From assembly GCA_039188505.1 (NCBI GenBank), contig JBCCZC010000325.1, positions 1 to 6,630 on the forward strand: 6,630 nucleotides of DNA, written 5' to 3'. The notes beneath the pieces were generated by a model. That model ran no database searches, was not told the DNA's origin, and saw only the letters and a list, made by a program, of their open reading frames with translations. The stretch's first letter is position 1, and every line of letters starts with the position of its first letter. Source of the stretch: JBCCZC01 sp039188505 (lineage in GTDB: Bacteria; Pseudomonadota; Gammaproteobacteria; Xanthomonadales; SZUA-38). This document shows positions 1 through 6,591 of the stretch, piece after piece. Position numbers and translations under genes: made by a program.

Positions 1-305
1 CCGGCATGAACGTAGTACAGCCCGCCGGGATGAAGCTCGTGATCCGATTCCCCGGCCAAGCTGTCCCAGGCTCCCCAGGCCCCGGTCGAAGGCAGGAAGC
101 TCATCGCAGTGAGGCCGAAATGGGGATGCGGCCGAAAGGCAGACTTGCCGTCCGTCCGGGTCTTCACGAAATCGAACAACACGATGGGATCGACCTGATC
201 GACTGCATGCTGCGTCCCATTGCCGTCGATATCGGTGGTGCCGATCAGGCGCAGGCCGAGATCGCCCAGTTTCGAAGGCGCGATGATGCGTGCGGATCGC
301 GGCAT
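1..305 (-). CDS. Pirin-family protein (N-terminal part, cut by window edge)
   Basis: Reading the minus strand from the ATG at 305-303 gives about 101 codons beginning MPRSARIIAPSKLGDLG and still open at the left edge. The segment FRPHPHFGLTAMSFLP (around residues 58-72) followed by HPGGLYYVHAG (92-102) matches the first cupin domain of pirins. H60 and H62 correspond to the first two histidines of the pirin metal site; the remaining ligands lie beyond the window. Pirins are cytoplasmic non-haem iron or metal cupins, with roles reported as quercetinase-like enzymes or protein-binding regulators; the role here cannot be read. The start is supported by GGAG about 8 bases upstream. The frame stays open upstream for roughly 40 more codons, but without an ATG or a pirin-like N-terminus. 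The gene is divergent from the ABC operon. The family call is fairly sure, the function is not. Confidence 0.8.
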   Translation of the reverse strand, partial: MPRSARIIAPSKLGDLGLRLIGTTDIDGNGTQHAVDQVDPIVLFDFVKTRTDGKSAFRPHPHFGLTAMSFLPSTGAWGAWDSLAGESDHELHPGGLYYVHA

Positions 306-650
306 GCTGTTCTCCAGCGAGTCGTGGCCCTGGGGTGGCTGAAGAGTATGACATCGGTGCGCCGGGCCAGCATGGAGGGGCCCGATCACGGAGACCAAAC
401 GGTCCACACGACCGTCTGATGGTGCCCGTCGATGAATCACGCCAGATCAGAAACACGTTTGCCGCCTCCGGCAGGGTCGGCTACGTTGCGAGGTCTCGGT
501 CTTCCTCCAACGTGAATCACCGGGTCGAGCGCATGGCCACCTGGAGGCATGCAAGGTCGCGATCGCCGCAGTGCATCGGCAGTTCGCACTTGATGAGCGG
601 CCCTCACCGCCTGTCGCCTCCTCGATCCATCGTCAGCGGAGCACGCAGCC
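306..650. other. Gene-poor divergent spacer
   Basis: This 345-base stretch separates the pirin gene from the ABC operon. Short ORFs cross it on both strands, but their translations are rich in Arg, Ser and Pro and look like frame shadows rather than proteins. It should hold the promoters of both divergent transcripts, yet I see no convincing -35/-10 pair on either strand. An 8-base direct repeat TGAATCAC occurs at 433-440 and 513-520, which may be chance. A GGAG at 638-641 lies 9 bases before the presumed ATPase start. Confidence 0.6.
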
Positions 651-1514
651 ATCATCCAGGTTGACCAGCTGAGCTTCACCTATCCCGGGGCAAAGGCCCC
701 GGCCTTGAGCGACCTATGCTTCGACGTCGCTCCCGGCGAGATCTTTGGCTTTCTCGGACCGAGCGGTGCCGGCAAGTCGACCACACAGAACATCCTGATC
801 GGCCACCTGCGGGGCTATGCCGGGACCGTCGAAGTGCTCGATAAACCGCTCTCGCGCTGGTCCGGCGACCTCTACCGCCAGATCGGCGTGAGCTTCGAAT
901 TCCCGAACCACTATCTCAAGCTGACAGCGCGCGAGAACCTCGAATACTTTCGCGCGCTCTTCAACGGCGATGCCGAGCCGGCGATGGACGCGCTCGAACG
1001 GGTCGACCTCGCCGCCGATGCCGACAAGCGCGTCGCCGAGTTCTCCAAGGGCATGAAGAACCGTCTCAACGTGGCCCGCAGCCTGCTGCACAGGCCCCAG
1101 CTCTGGTTTCTCGATGAGCCAACTGCGGGCCTCGATCCGGTCAACGCCAGGCGCATTCGCGAGCTCATCGCCGAGCGGCGGACCCGGGGCGTGACCACGG
1201 TGATCACGACCCATGACATGACCACCGCCGACGAGCTCTGCGACCGGGTCGCATTCATCGTCGATGGCCGCATTGCTGCGATCGACGCGCCATCCGTGCT
1301 GCGTCGTGAGTACGGGCGGCGCGAGGTCGAGGTCACCTGGGACGGTGACGGTTCAGGCAACGCCGGCGCGGCGCGCTTCGATCTCGACACACTGGCCGAT
1401 GACGAAGCGTTTCGCCGCGCGCTGCGCCAACCCGGCCTCGCCACGGTGCATTCGCTCGAGGCGAGCCTCGCCGACGTATTCGTCGCCGTAACCGGGCGAC
1501 GGCTCGGCGCATGA
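651..1514 (+). CDS. ABC exporter ATP-binding protein (ABC-2 type, CcmA-like)
   Basis: This is the ATPase that powers the exporter built by the next two genes. Counting from 651 (287 residues), it shows an A-loop tyrosine Y11 in FTYPG, Walker A GPSGAGKST (36-44), signature FSKGM (131-135), Walker B LWFLDEP (151-157, catalytic E156), D-loop AGLDP and H-loop histidine H188 in TTHDM. The Q-loop position carries Glu (IGVSFE, E83) instead of Gln, as in some ABC-2-type relatives. After the nucleotide-binding domain there is a C-terminal extension of roughly 65 residues ending in ASLADVFVAVTGRRL, usual for this group. The start is uncertain. The domain begins IIQVDQLSFTYPG at 651, but no ATG, GTG or TTG exists in frame between the stop at 594-596 and the TTG at 705. 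A TTG start would remove the first beta strand and the A-loop. The ATC at 651, 9 bases after GGAG, is where ATG would be expected. The stop overlaps the next gene (ATGA). Substrate unknown. Confidence 0.88.
   Translation: MIQVDQLSFTYPGAKAPALSDLCFDVAPGEIFGFLGPSGAGKSTTQNILIGHLRGYAGTVEVLDKPLSRWSGDLYRQIGVSFEFPNHYLKLTARENLEYFRALFNGDAEPAMDALERVDLAADADKRVAEFSKGMKNRLNVARSLLHRPQLWFLDEPTAGLDPVNARRIRELIAERRTRGVTTVITTHDMTTADELCDRVAFIVDGRIAAIDAPSVLRREYGRREVEVTWDGDGSGNAGAARFDLDTLADDEAFRRALRQPGLATVHSLEASLADVFVAVTGRRLGA
685..702 (+). repeat. GC-rich perfect hairpin at the ATPase N-terminus
   Basis: CCGGGGC (685-691), loop AAAG, then GCCCCGG (696-702) form a perfect 7-base-pair stem with a 4-base loop. It lies within the first codons of the ATPase and ends 2 bases before the alternative TTG start at 705. 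In mRNA it would partly bury the AAGG (693-696) that could serve as ribosome binding site for that TTG. The structure is plain in the sequence; any regulatory role is inference, and chance is possible in GC-rich DNA. Confidence 0.4.
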
Positions 1515-2218
1515 ACGGCCTCCTTGCGACGATCAAGCTCGATATCCGCTGCCAGGCGCGCAGTGGCCTTTACGCGGTGGGAATCTTCACCGCAGTCCTG
1601 TTCGGTCTCATCGGGCGCCTGATCCCGGTCGAGTACGCGGGCCGGACCCTCAGCGTGATCTATCTGCTAAGCCTCAGTACGACCACGTATGTCTTCTGCG
1701 CATCTCAGGTGCTCGCGGACAAGACCCAGGGCACACTCCTCGCGCTCCGCGCTGCGCCGCTCACGGCGAACGCCTACATGGCGTCGAAGATCCTCACGCT
1801 GACGACGTTCTCCGTGGTCGAAGCAGCGGTCATCTACGGCGTGGGTTTCTGGGGGGCGGATCTGAACCTGCTACCGCTTCTCGTGGGCGTCGTCGTCCTT
1901 GGCCTGCTCTACGCGTGCATCGGCCTCGGTCAGGTCGCGAAGCATACGTCGGTGTTGACGTTTCTCCTTCCGGGCGTCGCCATCGTCGGCAGCGTCTCCC
2001 AGCTCCCGATGCTCTATGTCCTCGGGATCGGACCCGCCGTGCTGTACTACGGAATCCCGTCGATGGCGCCGCTGCTGCTGATGATCGGCACGAGTGAGGC
2101 TCTCGAGGCCTGGCAGTGGGCCTATGCAATCGGTGTTTCGATCGCGGCCATCGCGGCCGCAGGACTCTGGGCGCAGGCGAGCTTCCGACGCTACATCCAA
2201 CTGAGCGAAGCGCCCTGA
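1511..2218 (+). CDS. ABC-2-type exporter permease, first subunit
   Basis: This 235-residue integral membrane protein has about six hydrophobic helices, near residues 20-39, 47-67, 93-113, 119-141, 148-172 and 203-224. Between helices 2 and 3 lies ADKTQGTLLALRAAPLT (69-85), which resembles the cytoplasmic coupling segment that many ABC-2 permeases present to the ATPase. The ATG overlaps the ATPase stop in ATGA, and no strong ribosome binding site is visible, so translational coupling is likely. The length and the ATPase-permease-permease order resemble the mycobacterial Rv2686c-Rv2688c exporter, annotated as fluoroquinolone export. That is only an organisational parallel and does not show the substrate. 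Confidence 0.83.
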   Translation: MNGLLATIKLDIRCQARSGLYAVGIFTAVLFGLIGRLIPVEYAGRTLSVIYLLSLSTTTYVFCASQVLADKTQGTLLALRAAPLTANAYMASKILTLTTFSVVEAAVIYGVGFWGADLNLLPLLVGVVVLGLLYACIGLGQVAKHTSVLTFLLPGVAIVGSVSQLPMLYVLGIGPAVLYYGIPSMAPLLLMIGTSEALEAWQWAYAIGVSIAAIAAAGLWAQASFRRYIQLSEAP

Positions 2219-2958
2219 TGGCCAGCACCCGAGCGGTACGCGGCATTCTCGCTTTCGACGGGCTGCGGCTGGCGAGAGACCGTTTCGTGGTCAGCGTCAG
2301 CCTGTACATCATCGCGATGACGATCGCGCTCCGTTGGATCCTGCCCTGGCTGACGCGCGAACTCGATGCTCGCCTGGGCTTCGACTTCACCCCCTACGTG
2401 CCGCTCCTCGCGAGCCACTTCCTGATCCAGCTGTCCGGCCAGGTCGGGGGCATCATCCTTGGATTCCTGCTGCTCGAGAGTCGCGAGGACAGGACGATCC
2501 GGGCGATGCTCGTCACGCCGATCCCGATGCAGCGTTATCTGGCGATCCTGGGGCTCGTGGTGATGGCGGCGACGGTTCCCCTTGCGCTCCTTGAGGGCGT
2601 GATCATCCAGTGGGGACTGCCGCCATGGCCGGGATTCACCCTCGCCGCAATCGTCGGCGCCCCCGGCGCCTTCATCTTCGGCCTGCTCGTCGCGACGCTG
2701 GCGAGCGACAAGACCCAGGCGTTCGCTTACATGAAGATTCTCGGGCTCCTCCCGGCGGCGGCGAGCGCTGCGTGGTTCGTCGATGAACCGTGGCAGTGGT
2801 TGTTTGCCGTCTATCCGCCGTATTGCGCGAGCAAGATCTACTGGCTAAGCGAGGCAGGCCAGCCGGGCGGGTTGCCCTATGCTGTTCTCGGCCTCGTTGG
2901 ATCCCTGGTCTGGATCGCTGTGCTGGCACGCCTTTTCCTACGTGTCGCGCGGCGCTAG
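2218..2958 (+). CDS. ABC-2-type exporter permease, second subunit
   Basis: This 246-residue membrane protein starts at the ATG at 2218, which shares its A with the TGA of the preceding gene (TGATG). The same frame is open further upstream, but only as a shadow of the first permease. Helices fall near residues 24-44, 61-86, 108-130, 140-162, 171-188 and 217-240. The segment LESREDRTIRAMLVTPIPMQRYL (86-108 region) between helices 2 and 3 matches the position and character of the coupling segment in the first permease, so the two are probably distant paralogues forming a heterodimer. A second short motif, ASDKTQAFAYMKI (162-174), precedes helix 5. It closes the ABC operon; the next gene is 119 bases away with its own promoter-like sequence. 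Confidence 0.83.
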   Translation: MASTRAVRGILAFDGLRLARDRFVVSVSLYIIAMTIALRWILPWLTRELDARLGFDFTPYVPLLASHFLIQLSGQVGGIILGFLLLESREDRTIRAMLVTPIPMQRYLAILGLVVMAATVPLALLEGVIIQWGLPPWPGFTLAAIVGAPGAFIFGLLVATLASDKTQAFAYMKILGLLPAAASAAWFVDEPWQWLFAVYPPYCASKIYWLSEAGQPGGLPYAVLGLVGSLVWIAVLARLFLRVARR

Positions 2959-2981
2959 CTCGCGCGGGCTCATCGCAACTG

Positions 2982-3000
2982 GGGCGGCCCGGTTCCGCCC
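2982..3000 (+). terminator. Possible weak terminator hairpin after the ABC operon
   Basis: GGGCGG (2982-2987), a 7-base loop and CCGCCC (2995-3000) form a perfect 6-base-pair GC stem 23 bases after the second permease stop. It is followed by GCTTCTCATC, not a true T-tract, so intrinsic termination would be weak. It could instead be a Rho-related or mRNA-end structure. Confidence 0.3.
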
Positions 3001-3002
3001 GC

Positions 3003-3031
3003 TTCTCATCACGAATTCCGCGGACTATAGT
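3003..3031 (+). promoter_or_regulatory. Candidate sigma-70 promoter of the secreted-protein/Lnb-like unit
   Basis: TTCTCA (3003-3008, 4 of 6 to the -35 consensus) and TATAGT (3026-3031, 5 of 6 to the -10 consensus) are separated by 17 bases. They lie in a locally AT-richer patch 47 bases before the start of the secreted-protein gene. It is the best promoter match I found in the window and suggests that this unit is transcribed separately from the ABC operon. Confidence 0.45.
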
Positions 3032-3065
3032 TCGCAGGTAGAGCGTGCGTTCTGGGCATGGAGCC

Positions 3066-3074
3066 AAAGGGGGA
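3066..3074 (+). promoter_or_regulatory. Strong ribosome binding site deciding the start at 3078
   Basis: AAAGGGGGA ends 3 bases before the ATG, with the AAGG core 7 bases away. An in-frame ATG 33 bases upstream (3045) has no such site and would put charged residues before the signal peptide, so 3078 is preferred. Confidence 0.7.
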
Positions 3075-3077
3075 TTT

Positions 3078-3965
3078 ATGAGGAATCAATCGCAGCACGT
3101 CGGCGTGTCGGTCGTGCTTTTCGTCCTGTTGATGACGGCCGGTTCGAGCGTTCAGGCAGACGTGTTCCTGGACTTCAAGATTGCGAGTGAGCTCTCGGAC
3201 GTCCGGAGTCCGGGCAACATCTCCGGGTCGGTTCTCCCGAAGCTGCTGTTCAAGCACGGCGGATCGATCAAGGGCCAGTCCGGCAGCCTCGGCTTCAGCA
3301 TCGCCGATCGAAACATGGACCAGATCGGCGACACGCTCGTGTTCAGCTTTTTCGACGGCACCGGTATCGATCCGGCCGGTGAGATCAGCTTTGGCATCGA
3401 GCGTGTGGAACGCAACGGCGGCGTCTTTCTGACCTTCCCGGTCGCCGGCTCGTCCGGAACGGTGCCCGATCTGGCGGAGTTCTTTCCGTTTCTGCCCAAC
3501 CCGGAGCAGCTGCTGATCCCTGCGGAGAACGGCCTCGAGTTCACCGTACCGGACGGGTCCCTGACGCTGGCGCTCGACGACATCCCCGTCCTGCGGGAGC
3601 TGATCTTCGGAAGCAGCTTCGAAGCGGACGAAGCCCCGGAAGCTCCCCAGGCAAAGGGGAGCATGCTGACCCACGTGCTGTTCTCGGGTGAACCCTTGCT
3701 GTGGGTCGATAGCAATGGCAATGGGATCCCGGAACCGGATATCGACGATCCCATTGGCGTTCGCTTCGATTCGATGGCCAATACCATGGTCGTCGACCGC
3801 GACGACAACTCATGGATCTTCAATATCTTCTTCGAGCAGGAGTTCTCCTTCATCCGGGTCGACGAGGTGGCCCAGTACCCGCTCGAAGGACCAGCCGAGA
3901 TCACGAATGCGCGCAGCGATGGCATGATCTGCCTCTTCTTCGACGGCGTACTCAGCCTCGATTGA
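3078..3965 (+). CDS. Secreted protein of unknown family
   Basis: This 295-residue protein begins with a clear Sec-type signal peptide: MRNQSQHVGV, a hydrophobic core SVVLFVLLMTAG, then SSVQA with likely cleavage after A27. There is no cysteine at the cleavage site, so it is not a lipoprotein; the only cysteine I see is near the C-terminus (MICLFF). The mature part alternates short hydrophobic and polar stretches as in an all-beta protein and is acidic. DSNGNGIPEPDID (211-223) resembles a calcium-binding loop of the dockerin or thrombospondin-3 type, and VDRDDNSW follows about 25 residues later. I do not recognise the family. It ends 3 bases before the Lnb-like gene, so co-translation and a shared envelope role are likely. 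It is a real gene by signal peptide, ribosome binding site and promoter-like sequence. Confidence 0.82.
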   Translation: MRNQSQHVGVSVVLFVLLMTAGSSVQADVFLDFKIASELSDVRSPGNISGSVLPKLLFKHGGSIKGQSGSLGFSIADRNMDQIGDTLVFSFFDGTGIDPAGEISFGIERVERNGGVFLTFPVAGSSGTVPDLAEFFPFLPNPEQLLIPAENGLEFTVPDGSLTLALDDIPVLRELIFGSSFEADEAPEAPQAKGSMLTHVLFSGEPLLWVDSNGNGIPEPDIDDPIGVRFDSMANTMVVDRDDNSWIFNIFFEQEFSFIRVDEVAQYPLEGPAEITNARSDGMICLFFDGVLSLD

Positions 3966-3968
3966 TCC

Positions 3969-5177
3969 ATGGGCGCGATCGTCGGCCTGTGGCTGCTCGC
4001 GCTCGGCAGCATCGGCGACGACGACGCGCGGGTGATTCTGGTCACCTACGGACCGCGCGGCGAAGCCGTCGGCTATTTCGGCCACTCGGTCCTCTGGGTC
4101 CGGTCGCACTCGCGCGGCCTCAACGCCTATTTCAACCTGGCGGCCCGGGGGACCGTCAGCTGGGATCCACGGACCTACTGGAAGGATCGCCTCACCTACT
4201 GGGCCTTCGCCCGACCGTCGGCAGACGACCTGTCAGGCCATCTCGCGCTGAATCGCAGCATCCGATTCCAGGCGCTCTCGCTGACGTCGGACCAAGCAGA
4301 CCGCCTGGACGAGCGGCTGCGTGAGATCGTGGCGCCCGAGAACAACCCCTTCACCTACGACTTTCTCACCTTCAACTGCACGACTCGCATCCGGGACCTC
4401 CTCGACGAGGTGTTTGACGGGAAACTGCGGCCGGTGCTGGAAGCCATCCCGCCGACCGAGACACCGCGCCGCCACGTCCTCAGCGCCGTGCCACAAGCCC
4501 AGCGGACGATTCTCGACTTCATGCTCGGTGCACCGATGGATCGAGCAGCGTCCCGCTGGGACGAGGCCTTTCTGCCCGCCCTTCTCGCCGACGCCATCGT
4601 CGATGTGACCATTGACGGTCGCCCCCTCGTGACCGCAGACCTGGTTGTGATGGAGGGGCCAACCGACGCCGTCCAGGAACCCTGGACCGGTCATGCGCCG
4701 GGCTCCGGCTGGGCCTACGGGGGCGGCTCGTTGGCCCTGGGAATCGCCGGTCTGGCACTGGTCGCGACCCGGCGGCGCTGGGCGATTCGCCTGGCCGGCA
4801 CCGGGGTTGCGCTCCTCTGGCTGGGCCTGGGCGTCGCCGGCGGCGCGCTCGTCTTCAATGCGCTCGGCGGGGTCCGCGTGGCAGCTGAGAACCAGAACCT
4901 GTGGATTGCCTCCCCGGCCTACCTGCTGCTGGCCATCGCCTGGAGCATCTGGCTGATCCGCATACGCGCCCGGTGGCTGCTCGACGGCTGTATCGTTCTC
5001 GCGAGCACCCTGCTGGCTCTCGCGGTGGCCTCGATGCTCCTGGACACCGACCACCAGAACGGCTTCTGGCTCTTTGCCCTCATTCCACCAATCGTTGCCG
5101 CTGTGGTCGTTGCCTTCGCAATCCGAAAGGCGTCGCAAGGGCCGACCGTGAGTCCTCCCCTGGTAGGGGTAGCCTGA
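3969..5177 (+). CDS. Lnb-like membrane protein (DUF4105 / Lnb N-terminal domain plus membrane domain)
   Basis: This 402-residue protein starts with a short hydrophobic segment (2-14). Residues about 21-160 form a DUF4105/Lnb-type periplasmic domain: VILVTYGPRG (22-31), FGHSVLWV with H39, a middle region with the RSIRFQALSLTSDQ-type strand (96-109), and NPFTYDFLTFNCTTRIRDLL (126-144 region) with C137. The paired GH and NC motifs are the presumed catalytic His and Cys. The C-terminal part has five helices, near 247-267, 272-297, 312-332, 337-357 and 366-385, with an NQNLWIASPAYLLL segment typical of the Lnb membrane domain. In Bacteroides, Lnb N-acylates lipoproteins; whether this relative does the same or is another Cys-His enzyme cannot be told here. 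Its ATG lies 3 bases after the secreted-protein stop with no strong ribosome binding site, suggesting coupling. Confidence 0.8.
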   Translation: MGAIVGLWLLALGSIGDDDARVILVTYGPRGEAVGYFGHSVLWVRSHSRGLNAYFNLAARGTVSWDPRTYWKDRLTYWAFARPSADDLSGHLALNRSIRFQALSLTSDQADRLDERLREIVAPENNPFTYDFLTFNCTTRIRDLLDEVFDGKLRPVLEAIPPTETPRRHVLSAVPQAQRTILDFMLGAPMDRAASRWDEAFLPALLADAIVDVTIDGRPLVTADLVVMEGPTDAVQEPWTGHAPGSGWAYGGGSLALGIAGLALVATRRRWAIRLAGTGVALLWLGLGVAGGALVFNALGGVRVAAENQNLWIASPAYLLLAIAWSIWLIRIRARWLLDGCIVLASTLLALAVASMLLDTDHQNGFWLFALIPPIVAAVVVAFAIRKASQGPTVSPPLVGVA

Positions 5178-5391
5178 CTCCGGACGCATCGGCACCCGGC
5201 AAACGCACCACTCAGGATTCGAGGTGATCTCGCCCTTCCAAGCGATCCTGAATCGTTCGGGCGCCCCTGTTAAGCCGTACTGACCGTCGTCGACCGACTC
5301 ATATCGTACGTCCACCAGGATCGGCAAGCGCGAACATCGCTGCTCCCTGATTACTCGTCCGCCGCCTGACAATCGCCTGCCGTAGGCGTTC
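5178..5391. other. Convergent intergenic spacer
   Basis: This 214-base gap lies between the ends of the Lnb-like gene (plus) and chaA (minus). I see no gene in it. It holds an inverted repeat with 7-base arms, TCAGGAT (5212-5218) and ATCCTGA (5245-5251), enclosing 26 bases, and the small hairpin listed separately. Neither is followed by a T-tract. Confidence 0.55.
5374..5388. terminator. Small hairpin just after chaA; possible weak terminator
   Basis: CGCCT (5374-5378), loop GCCGT, AGGCG (5384-5388) form a perfect 5-base-pair stem that begins 3 bases past the chaA stop on the minus strand. It is followed by TTCTC on the plus strand and ATTGTC on the minus strand, neither a good T-tract. It could serve either convergent transcript weakly. 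Confidence 0.25.
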
Positions 5392-6591
5392 TCAGGGGCT
5401 GAAGACGAGCACGATGTACACAACGAAGAGAACGAGATGCACCGCTCCCTGGAGCACGTTGGTGCGCACGCCACCGAAGGTCATGATGCTGCTCAGCAGG
5501 GTCAGCATGAGCAGGACGAGATCGGCCGGATCCAGGCCGAGCACGAGCTGCTTGCCCGTAATGATTGAAATCACGACGACAGCGGGCACCGTCAGACCGA
5601 TCGTGGATAGCGCGGAGCCCAGGCAGATGTTCACCGACCGCTGCAGCCGATCCGCCCGGGCGGCGTAGATCGCGGCCAACGCCTCCGGGGTCAGCACGAC
5701 GACGGCGACAAGGATCCCGCTCAGCGCAGCGGGCGCGCTCAGGCTCGAAATGCCGAAATCGACCATGATGCCGAGCTTCTTCGACAGCAGCACAATCGGC
5801 AGCATCGTCAGAACGAGAAACACCCCGTGATAGGGAATCGACCGTCCTTCGTAGGCGCCGTCGGATTCAGGCTCGGTGGCCAGGCCCCCGCTCGCGTCAC
5901 TTCGATCGCTCGATGGCTGGAGGAAGTAGCTCCGATGCCGGACGGTCTGCATGGCCAGGAACACCCCGTAGAGGAGCGCCGTCACCCCGGCGAACGCCAC
6001 GGCCTGGACCACCGTCAGCGACGGATCCGGCGTTGATCGGGTGAACACCGGCAGGACGAGTGCGATGACAGACAGCGGCAGAATCACGCCGAGAAAGGCG
6101 CGTGCGCCGCGAAGGTTGTAGTCCTGCTCCAGGTGACGCAGCCCTCCAATGAGGAGCACGATGCCGACCATCCCGTTGAGCACGATCATCAGGATGGCGA
6201 ACATGGTGTCGCGCGCAAGGGTCGGGTTGGCGTCTCCGGTCAGCATGATGGCGACGATTAGCGTGACCTCGATGCCGATGACCGAAAGGGTGAGAATCAG
6301 GGTGCCGTAGGGCTCGCCGAGATGCTCGGCCAGACAGTCGGCGTGACGGACGACACCGAAGGCGCACCACAGCATGGCGGCGAACATCCACGCAAATAAC
6401 GCACCTGCGCCGAAGGAAACGGCCAGGTCGGCAAACCATTCATCGCCGAACAACATGAAGGCAATGGCCGTGAACGCGCCAACGAGGAAAGGCGCTTCAT
6501 CGCGAATGAGATGAACTAGTCGCGACTTGATCTGACACCTGGCTTGAGAAAGGCGAGGGTTATCGGTTCTGATGGAAGTGCGAACTTTCAA
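5392..6591 (-). CDS. chaA: Calcium(sodium)/proton antiporter ChaA
   Basis: This 399-codon inner-membrane protein aligns by eye with E. coli ChaA almost end to end. FGVVRHADCLAEHLGEPYG (78-96) and TLILTLSVIGIEVTLIVAIMLTG hold the first CaCA alpha repeat with acidic residues E93 and E108. VVLTPEALAAIYAARADRLQRS (298-319) with E303, then GSALSTIGLTVPAVVVI, is the second repeat. RTNVLQGAVHLVLFVVYI near the end matches the ChaA C-terminus. An acidic hydrophilic loop (about 230-250) separates the two halves, as in the family. It exports Ca2+ or Na+ in exchange for H+, most useful at alkaline pH or under salt stress. The start is doubtful: the first start codon in frame is a TTG at 6591-6589 without a clear ribosome binding site, and there is no ATG before residue 46. 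The first 25 or so residues lie in lower-GC DNA that may come from a neighbouring element. Confidence 0.9.
   Translation of the reverse strand: MKVRTSIRTDNPRLSQARCQIKSRLVHLIRDEAPFLVGAFTAIAFMLFGDEWFADLAVSFGAGALFAWMFAAMLWCAFGVVRHADCLAEHLGEPYGTLILTLSVIGIEVTLIVAIMLTGDANPTLARDTMFAILMIVLNGMVGIVLLIGGLRHLEQDYNLRGARAFLGVILPLSVIALVLPVFTRSTPDPSLTVVQAVAFAGVTALLYGVFLAMQTVRHRSYFLQPSSDRSDASGGLATEPESDGAYEGRSIPYHGVFLVLTMLPIVLLSKKLGIMVDFGISSLSAPAALSGILVAVVVLTPEALAAIYAARADRLQRSVNICLGSALSTIGLTVPAVVVISIITGKQLVLGLDPADLVLLMLTLLSSIMTFGGVRTNVLQGAVHLVLFVVYIVLVFSP

Noticed and set aside
290..679. Short ORFs on both strands in the spacer before the ABC operon
   Set aside because: Their composition is unlike proteins, no motif is recognisable, they overlap each other and no ribosome binding site supports them.
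1830..2390. A 186-codon minus-strand ORF across the permease junction
   Set aside because: Arg/Ser-rich shadow of two clear membrane-protein genes.
3359..3381. CACCGG ... CCGGTG inverted repeat inside the secreted-protein gene
   Set aside because: A short GC repeat in mid-coding sequence with no T-tract or positional logic; expected by chance at this GC content.
3152..4045. A 297-codon minus-strand ORF opposite the secreted-protein gene
   Set aside because: It is Ser/Pro/Arg-rich without domains, while the plus strand has a signal peptide, ribosome binding site and promoter-like sequence.
5276..5308. CGTAC ... GTACG inverted repeat in the convergent spacer
   Set aside because: Arms of only 5 bases around a long loop; not distinguishable from chance.
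4233..5474. A 413-codon minus-strand ORF opposite the Lnb-like gene
   Set aside because: Its translation is low-complexity and rich in Gly, Arg, Gln and Glu, with no recognisable domain or membrane segment. It runs across the end of chaA and mirrors a clearly real gene, so it is a GC-driven antisense shadow.
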